From: Meandrina meandrites
Lineage: Eukaryota; Cnidaria; Anthozoa; Scleractinia; Meandrinidae
NCBI GenBank assembly: GCA_963693305.1
Contig: OY855903.1
Location: forward strand, 32,021,598 to 32,085,597
Direction of reading: 5' to 3'
DNA: 64,000 bases
Shown here: positions 57,372 to 64,000 of the stretch, piece after piece
Layout: each line of letters opens with the position of its first letter
Numbering within the stretch: position 1 is the first letter of the stretch
Made by a program: the position numbers and the translations under genes
The notes under the pieces: model-generated
What the model was told of the DNA's origin: nothing
The model's input: the letters and a program-made list of their open reading frames with translations, nothing else
Database searches by the model: none

Positions 57372-58085
57372 TCAGTCGCATTCTTTGCAACCGAGGCATT
57401 GAAACAGTTTTGTTCCTTTCTTCTCTCTTTTAATTCCTCCATTTACCAAGTTGAGTATTTTGGCTCAAACGCATTGCCTGAAGAACACAATAGCAAAATG
57501 AGGAATTAAAATCCACTGTACATGTATATCAAACAATGACTTCCTATTCAGTGTTACTTTTAAATCACATTAATTGCCTGTTTATGTAGTTTCTTAGTTA
57601 GGGCCTGTGTAATAATTATCAGTTTGGTAGGGGGGGGGAGGGGTTAAGAAATGCAACAAGGCCAAAAATTTACTTAGCCCCATCCCCTGGACAAAAGGCC
57701 CCATATTTTAATAAGATATGATAGGGGACCGTTCTTTTTTTATTGGGTAGGGGGAGCTAGTGGTATTTCATATGTAGTCTCTGAAATATCTTATGACCCC
57801 CTCTCCATCAGAAATATTTTATCCTTGTCCACCTAATAATACTAATTTCTTTAGATAACCCCCCCCCCCCCAAATAAAAAAGGGAAGTAAAAATATATCC
57901 AGCTACCATTAATATCAGATAGAATTGCAGTTTGAAGCAATAACAATAGTACTTGGTATAGTGTGATCGTCTGGGTGAGTGTAGTTCTCAAAAGAACTGT
58001 TGTTGGTGACTGACGTTTTGACAACCTGTTTGGAAGTCATCTTCAGAGTGAAGTGTAAGGTTGTTGTCAGTCGATGATGTTATAA
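57372..58085 (-). repeat. Second, diverged copy of the element's outer end
   Basis: 57378-57560 matches 56772-56950, and 57850-58085 matches 56981-57230, in the same order and orientation. An unmatched ~290-bp segment (57575-57850) separates them. It looks like the end of an older, related element or a tandem end duplication next to the intact one. Confidence 0.75.
58013..58046 (-). ncRNA. Hammerhead-like core (degenerate)
   Basis: The minus strand reads CTGAAGATGACTTCC, then AGGTTGTCAAAAC. The CUGANGA box is intact. GAAA has become AAAA. GAC/GUC and CC/GG pairs could form stem II. Cleavage is unlikely in this copy. Confidence 0.3.
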
Positions 58086-58489
58086 GTCTGGTCTGTTAGA
58101 GTTGATTGGTCAGTTTAGCGGTGCTGTTAGTGGCTGTAACACTCGTGTTTAATTCATCAAGAGTAATTGGTTAGTTTTGATTCGTCTATTGTTAGTCAAA
58201 TTAAATCGTTCTGTTTATCAGTTGTGTTTATGCCATAAATAAGTCGTTTGTAAGGTGCCTGTAGTTGTTGACATCGGTTGATAGGCATTCGTTCCAAGTT
58301 TGTGTACCAGCTTTCTAGAGTCATCGCCAAAATAGTTCGTACTGTAGGGTAAACATTCAGCAGAGCCTCAGTCAATATTGTGACTAGTTAGTCCATGGCA
58401 TCCAGAAATGTGATTGTTGTTAGGCATTCTGGTAGAACGTTTGCACTTTAATAGATACAGTCATTACAACACTCAAAAGTAATTATTTT

Positions 58490-59110
58490 GGGTGGATCCC
58501 CCATACAGACCATATTTTTTGCCTGCCCCCCCACTCCCCAAATCCCACCAATCCCCCAACCTCATAAAAATAGAATGGTCCCAAATGGAGCATGATGATA
58601 GTGTCTTCAGATAAGGACAGGCAAATTACAGAGGGCTGACTTGCCACCACCAGAATAACTCCGGGGGGAATACTCCTTTAATTTTACTATGGGGGTCAGC
58701 AGCAAAGTCCCTGAGACTGTTGACCTTGAATTCTGACCCTGTTCTAGAGAAAAATTGCAAAAAAGGTAAATGACAACTGAAAGCAAGGGACCGTGGACGA
58801 AAATGCTGCTGGTGTACGTAGGAGCTCCTGACAGCTCTGATCAGCCAAAAATAAAATACAAAGACAATAAACTGCAAGGCTGACACTACGTAGAAATGAA
58901 AAACCTTAACGGGACAACGACCCTGTTCCACACAAGACAGTACACCGTACAAGAAAGTGTTTGTCATGCCATGTTTTATTCTTTGCCGACATCGAGTTTT
59001 CACCTTATGGCCTATTTGGGTAAAAACGATCATTATGCAGCTGAGAAAGCACAGTTGGCATAACATTGAACTTGTTTGTATCATTATACTGGAACTGAAA
59101 CATTATCTGA
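58490..59110. other. Repeat-like segment with an unassigned 152-aa minus frame
   Basis: The minus frame 59084-58626 is open for 152 aa with several hydrophobic stretches but has no recognised family, and it ends in low-complexity Trp/Pro/Leu sequence. The C-rich stretch at 58510-58560 resembles an interspersed repeat. Not enough to call a gene. Confidence 0.3.
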
Positions 59111-60089
59111 ACTATGTAAACTTGACTCCAAACTGCACAATTGTGCGCGTTTTTTGCGGCCTCTGCGGACCACCTGTAAGTGACGTCTCAACAGGACATA
59201 CTGCCATTTCCATAATCTCAAAGTCGCTTGCATACAGTCGAAGCTCTTGGAAGTGGACACACTGAACATTTATTTAACTTAACTGTTTAATGAATAACTG
59301 GTTAATGTACTGGTTAAATAGATTACAGAAATGGAAGAGACGATCCATAACATAAGTGACATGACCGATCACGTAACGAAAATGGCCTTTTTTGTGGAAT
59401 ACCATGGCAAACAGGAGATATCACAAAGCGAGTGACCAAGGAAGCGGAGTTTCCTAGCTATACTAGACCGTGGTTAATAAAAAATACCCTCTTCCACAGA
59501 GAAAGGGCGATTTTTATACCCTGTAAAAAGCATAATCTGCTCCCAGCCAAGGTTCAGGAAATCCAGAAAAATATCTCTTCTGAAAATCTTTCTTAAAAGA
59601 GCAGCCCGACCTTTGTCAAAATTTCAAATAAGTTCAACACCCTCTTACATGCATTCAAGATGAGCTCAAAATAATAACATCAGGTTGCTGTTTGCAAAAA
59701 AAAAGTCACAACCATATTGCCAAAAATTCAGCGAAATTCAACCTTGAAGCTAGAGTCTGGCAGCTTCTTAATTTGTCAGCTATTGATTTTCAGGAGACTG
59801 GCACAAAAATTTGATTTTTTTATTATCAAAATTTTGGTCAGGCATTGTGAATGTCCCCTGACCAACTGTTATCTGGCAATCAACAATTAAAAAAAATCCA
59901 GAAAAATTTGAGGCCCAAGATTGGCCCCTCATGTTTAGGTGTCTGTGGTATCCGTTCGTTTCGCCTGCAAGATGTTTCACCTACACTATCTGAGATGTTT
60001 AACCTACCCTGAAGTTTAAGCATAATGTATATTCTTCGTTCTTAAAATGTGAGAGCCCAAACACGCTAAACACAATGTATATTCCTCAT

Positions 60090-60440
60090 TCTAAAAGAGT
60101 GAAAATTTAGGCAAATTGACTTGTAGGCGAATCATCTTGTAGGCGAAATGACCGACATCCGTGTCTATCACATAAGCATGCTGTCTGTTGAGTAGTTGCA
60201 AGGTATAGGTACAAAGGGCTAAATACCTGTCTACATCAATGGTTGAGTAGTCATAATCCTGATGCAGATCAGCAGCCATGCAATCATATCTTTGCAATAC
60301 TGTGCAACAGACTGTTTGTTTTTGCCTGTCAGTGCCTCATACATCAAGCCAGTATCTGTTATTGATTGAATAAAAGAATCTCTGTCAGTACATGGCAATA
60401 AAACCTTGCAATATCTAAGTTTTGCCCCAGGCACTAACTA
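60090..60440 (-). pseudogene. Degraded exon(s) of a minus-strand gene
   Basis: Two overlapping minus frames, 60434-60231 and 60297-60091, carry protein-like sequence in succession ('DRDSFIQSITDTGLMYEAL', then 'DVDRYLALCTYTLQLLNR'), implying a frameshift near 60250-60290. A possible splice acceptor (CTGTTAG) precedes the first frame near 60440. It may continue the gene seen at 60855-61115. Family unknown. Confidence 0.35.
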
Positions 60441-60727
60441 ACAGCTTGGTTTTTTATCGTCTGTTAGCAGATTTATTTCTTATTACAAGTAGGCTTGTCC
60501 TCAGTTTTTTTCAGAGGGGTTTACCAAGCTATGTAACATCATGATACCAAGTCTAGTTGGAAATGATGAAATGTATATGAAATTCACTGCGAAGATCACA
60601 TATCACATTCTAGTTTGAAATGTTTACATGCCCAAAAAATATTTTTAAAAAAGCATCACTTTTGCCCTCAGAGGGGCTACTGAGATTCAGGAAAAGTTCA
60701 TTGCTGCAATATATCAAGAATGAATAC

Positions 60728-60835
60728 TACGGTAGTTCGTATAGTGTGATCGTCCGGGTGAGAGTAGTTCTGAGAAGAACTGTTGTTGGTGACTGACGTT
60801 TCGACAACCTGTGCGGAAGTCATCTTCATATGATA
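60728..60835 (+). repeat. Interspersed repeat with best-preserved hammerhead-like core
   Basis: A 'GTAGTTCGTATAGTGTGATC' head leads to a block with 'CTGACGTTTCGACAACCTG'. On the minus strand 60797-60829 reads ATGAAGATGACTTCC then AGGTTGTCGAAACG. The GAAAC box is intact and the first box is one base off CUGANGA. Such cores are known from Penelope-like elements; a Penelope relic is present at 10.2-11.1 kb. Confidence 0.4.
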
Positions 60836-60854
60836 GTGTGACTTTTTTTTCAAC

Positions 60855-61115
60855 CTGGATCATGAAGGGCATCTCTAAGAAATTTAACTTGCAATCCAGG
60901 AATTAACCCTTCTCTCAAACAGCCAACAATTCTTTTGAGCAAATGGTTATGGTCCTTGCACTGGTGAAGTTTCTCCTGGGTGTCAGCATGAACCTCAGGC
61001 ACCACCAGGCTGTTTCTGAAGTCAATTCCTTTTTCTGCATGAGACTTGATCTCCTGTCTAAACAGGTATTTGGCCATAATTGACTTCAAGCAGTCAGTTG
61101 CATCTTCATCTTTTC
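60855..61115 (-). pseudogene. Well-bounded exon of an unidentified minus-strand gene
   Basis: A 261-bp frame is bounded by an acceptor (TTTGTCACAG) and a donor (CCAG-GTTGAA) on the minus strand. It encodes 'KDEDATDCLKSIMAKYL', 'GIDFRNSLVVPEVHAD' and 'GLIPGLQVKFLRDALHD'. The composition and splice sites support a real exon. The neighbouring pieces contain stops, so the gene as a whole looks decayed. Family not recognised. Confidence 0.5.
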
Positions 61116-61399
61116 CTGTGACAAACATTATAAAATAAATATTATTTTTCTTATTGGAAATCTGTACCCTTACATCAGAAAACCTTTAATAAAGTTGTGT
61201 GCAATGGTTAAAGATTGAACACAATAGGGTAAAGTATGAATATCTTTATCACTCTTACTATTGTGTAAAAAGATTAATAATAACTTTTATTTAGTGTCTA
61301 ACTTTGTTAATGTTGTCCCACTTTTTTCAATTTCAGTCGGATTCTTTTCACCTATTTTTCCAAGAATGCATCTTAAAGTGAGTTTTACATTAAGTGAAG

Positions 61400-61590
61400 T
61401 ATCCATTTTAAGACTGGCAATCACCTTTGATCCAAGTGCATGGCTCATAGCCTTCCGGAGACATCTTCCGTAGACGAAGGATGGCCTCCTAAGGGGATGC
61501 CTTCATTGGCAGTGGTTTCTTGTAACCACAGTACATCACCAAGTGGGACAGCTGGATGGCACTGTAATGGATTAGCTGCAGATAATTATT
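61400..61590 (-). pseudogene. Exon remnant with in-frame stop, upstream of 60855-61115
   Basis: One minus frame reads 'LIHYSAIQLSHLVMYCGYKK', then, after a TAG near 61491, 'EAILRLRKMSPEGYEPCTWI'. The sense sequence on both sides of a single stop suggests a recently inactivated exon. It probably belongs to the same gene as the flanking remnants. Confidence 0.45.
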
Positions 61591-61734
61591 AAAGCAATTT
61601 GTTAGGACAAACCAGATCTATTTTAAAATAATAAAGAGTTCATTCTTAAGGGGCATGTTCAAAAATTGGAATATTGGTAAAGCCGTGAATTAGAAAAATT
61701 AGAAATTTACTGGTACTAATTTCCTTCTTTTTCT

Positions 61735-62270
61735 ACAGCTATTACATGTATGCACCATCACATAAAACACGAACAGCAATCCAGCATAAAATGTTATGAG
61801 AAATACCTTGTGCATTTAATTTCAAATATTTTGCAATCTTTAATTTGTCACTGGTGAGGATTTCGCCTTCTGCCTTGCATGACCTATCAGTTGTAAAATG
61901 GAAATAGGACACTCACTTCCCACGGTGCAGAGAGAATTAAATTCGCCATCAGTAACAAATCCTTCAAACAAGACAAAAATAGCAAGAATAAATGAGTGGA
62001 TCTTTATCCAGTCGGTTGGCAATTTGGCTGATTATCAAAATCGGAAGGAGTTTGCTAGACTCCTTGGCTTGCGGGACTGATCTGATGTCGTGTTAGAAGA
62101 TCTGAGGATCCTTATCACAATTCTAGATAATTATTTGGAGCTACTTTGGGAAGGTGAGGCTGAGGCACAAACCAAGTATGAGAAACGCAGTCTGAGCAGA
62201 AACAGTCCAACTGAGTCACTACTAGCACTGATGGTGCTTGCATGGGACTTGGTAGGGTTTTAAGGTGTCT
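61735..62270 (+). repeat. Duplicated segment, copy 1 (with exon piece at 62030-62270)
   Basis: 61735-61990 recurs in direct orientation at 62365-62620, starting GCTATTACATG and sharing 'CATCACATAAAACACGAACA'. Its right part, 62030-62270, is an inverted copy of the exon remnant at 63100-63320 and carries the same TGA stop after 'GLRD/GFRD'. Confidence 0.75.
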
Positions 62271-62364
62271 TACTACAGTTTTTATGAGGGAAGAGCGCAC
62301 GCAACAATTCAGCTGCCTCATGTCAATATCGCTCGCATTCGCAAAACTTTTGCAAGCAACACTG

Positions 62365-62640
62365 ACAGCTATTACATGCATGCACCATCACATAAAACAC
62401 GAACAGCAATCCAGCATAAAATGTTATGAGAAATACCTTGTGCATTTAGTTTCAAATATTTTGCAATCTTTGTCACTGGTGAGGATTTCGCCTTCTGCCT
62501 TCCATGACCTATCAGTTGTAAAATGGAAATAGGACACTCACTTCCCATGGTGCAGAGAGAATTAAATTCTCCATCAGTAACAAATCCTTCAAACAAGACA
62601 AAAATAGCAAGAATAAATGAGTGGAAGGCCAGGTAATGAG
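62365..62640 (+). repeat. Duplicated segment, copy 2
   Basis: Direct repeat of 61735-61990, about 630 bp downstream, with few differences (for example a short deletion near 62470). The 62372-62596 minus frame matches the 61840-62022 minus frame, and neither is recognised. Confidence 0.75.
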
Positions 62641-62734
62641 CAGATCTTTATCCAGTTGGTCGGCACTGCACCACATGCCAAGTTCTTAAATGTATGCAGA
62701 TTACCTGTACCTATTTCAGCCTGTACGTGACAAA

Positions 62735-62744
62735 AATAATGATG

Positions 62745-62812
<68 letters not shown>

Positions 62813-62822
62813 TATAATAATA
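62735..62822. repeat. (AAT)n microsatellite
   Basis: About 28 tandem ATA/AAT units, almost perfect. The poly-isoleucine and poly-tyrosine frames across it are artefacts. Confidence 0.95.
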
Positions 62823-63099
62823 CATGTAATAATAAAAACAATAGGATTATGTTCAGTTGATAAATTTACTGGGAAATGTTTCAAACCATACAACACCTGG
62901 TCTCTAGTCAGTTTGAAATAATGATTATAACTGCTGAGCAAATGATGTGCAATTAAGTTATAATTATTAGATAGTGTCATTACCAACAGCAGTCATTTCC
63001 AGGACAACCATGACTTTCCTTCACTCCACATAAAGCTCCCGCAGTTTACTGTCTTTCAATCCTTTGAACGGCATCACTCATACTGGCAAAGCATATGGT

Positions 63100-63492
63100 T
63101 TAAAACCCTACCAAGTCCCATGCAAGTGCCATCAGTGCTAGTAGTGACTCAGTTGGACTGTTTCTGCTCAGACTGTGTTTCTTGTACTTGGTTCGTGCCT
63201 CAGCCTCACCTTCCCGAAGTAACTCAAAACCGTTATCTAGAATTGTTTTAAGGATCCTCAGATCTTCTAACACGACATCAGATCAGTCCCTGAAGCCAAG
63301 GAGTCTAGCAAATTCCTTCCCATTTTGATAATCAGCCCTGCAGTTCTCTAACTCGCCATCATCCAAGTTGGCATCTCCAGCCCACTTTCCTTGTACATTT
63401 TCTCTCAAACCTTTCCGGACATCACAAGCGATAGCTTTTATCCACCACCTTGCTAATGGGTTACTTTCTTTAGCATTCTTCAGAGCTTGCAC
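63100..63492 (-). pseudogene. Exon of an unidentified gene with an in-frame TGA
   Basis: Preceded by a strong acceptor (TTCTTTTTTTATAG) on the minus strand. It encodes 'VQALKNAKESNPLARWWIKA', 'CDVRKGLRENVQGKWAGD' and 'ADYQNGKEFARLLGFRD', then a TGA at 63283-63285, then continuing sense sequence ('SDVVLEDLRILKT', 'ESLLALMALAWDLVGF') to a stop near 63100. A Trp codon (TGG) is the likely ancestral state. Probably the upstream exon of the same decayed gene as 60.1-61.6 kb. Confidence 0.5.
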
Positions 63493-64000
63493 CTATAAAA
63501 AAAGAATAGGTGTAAGCACAAAAATCGCCTTGATGCTGGGGAGGAAGCATATAATTCATGTAACACTATTATGAGCTACCAGCCTGTTGTCTAAGAAGGC
63601 TCCACGCCATCAAACCTGAGGTGCCCAGCACTGAAGTTTTATTTTAAAAGTAGGTTTGTGTAGTCAACTGAAAACCCTGGCCCTGCGAAAGAACAGCCCT
63701 GAGATATTTTGATATTCAGACTTATAAATGGATACTCCAGGCACTGCTAAAGCTGCCATTGAAACTTCACATCGTTAGGATCTTAAGAATTATAGTGTAC
63801 ATGTGCTCACACTGTAGTCTAATGTAGAAGAATGGCCCCATATCAGAACATGAATCCTGCAACAATAAATTAAGAAATGAACTGCATATACCTGGATAAA
63901 AGCATCTCTAGAAAATCCAGACAAGCTGATCCTCTTTTTAAGTTGTTGTTAAGCCGGCAATAATAACAAGTGCCTATAAACAAATGTACTAAAGACAGGA

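Noticed and set aside
58626..59084. 152-aa membrane protein on the minus strand
   Set aside because: Hydrophobic stretches occur, but there is no recognisable family and the frame ends in repeat-like sequence; kept only as unassigned.
62589..62986. Long poly-Tyr and poly-Ile frames
   Set aside because: Translations of the AAT microsatellite, not proteins.

Overview
This is a metazoan genomic window of moderate to low GC, with spliced genes, tRNA-derived SINEs, Penelope-like and LINE retroelement debris, long-inverted-repeat DNA elements and many locally duplicated non-coding repeats. The polymerase, reverse-transcriptase and repeat families look most like those of cnidarians, and an anthozoan such as a stony coral is my best guess. 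That is inference from family resemblance; no single-copy host gene in the window proves it. Nothing prokaryotic is present (no operons, ribosome binding sites, CRISPR or rRNA).

Layout. 1-9.4 kb: non-coding, with a tRNA-derived SINE and a large, old palindrome (about 1850-5070) centred on an ATT microsatellite. 9.4-11.1 kb: the 3' end of a LINE-type retrotransposon (+) followed by a broken Penelope-like reverse transcriptase (-). 11.1-24.3 kb: a mosaic of diverged duplicated modules, two hairpin-ended element copies (12.2-13.5 and 18.6-20.9 kb) and a 1.4-kb unit bounded by a 12-bp inverted repeat. 24.3-27.8 kb: mostly empty, with a ~70-bp tandem repeat. 27.8-33.1 kb: three more copies of the hairpin-ended elements in the opposite orientation to those at 12-21 kb. 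34.8-41.4 kb: a 6.6-kb DNA transposon with ~1-kb terminal inverted repeats flanked by TTAA, its coding content decayed.

41.4-57.2 kb is the centrepiece: a ~15.3-kb element with ~3.7-kb terminal inverted repeats. Its ~7.9-kb unique core carries one intact two-exon gene for a B-family DNA polymerase (about 1396 aa with zinc fingers, an HNH/endonuclease-VII-like cysteine-histidine block, exonuclease motifs and polymerase motifs A, B and C). Convergent to it is a gene for a leucine-rich-repeat type I membrane protein, interrupted by one apparent frameshift. No integrase, packaging ATPase, protease or capsid gene is recognisable. The inverted repeats carry a minisatellite with telomere-like CCCTAA words, a 435-bp module rich in CRE/ATF-like sites, and small ORFs preserved in both arms. 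The polymerase presumably copies the linear element; how it integrates is not evident.

57.2-64 kb: a second, diverged copy of the element's outer end, repeats with hammerhead-ribozyme-like cores, and a decayed multi-exon protein gene on the minus strand (about 60.1-63.5 kb) with local direct and inverted duplications and an AAT microsatellite.
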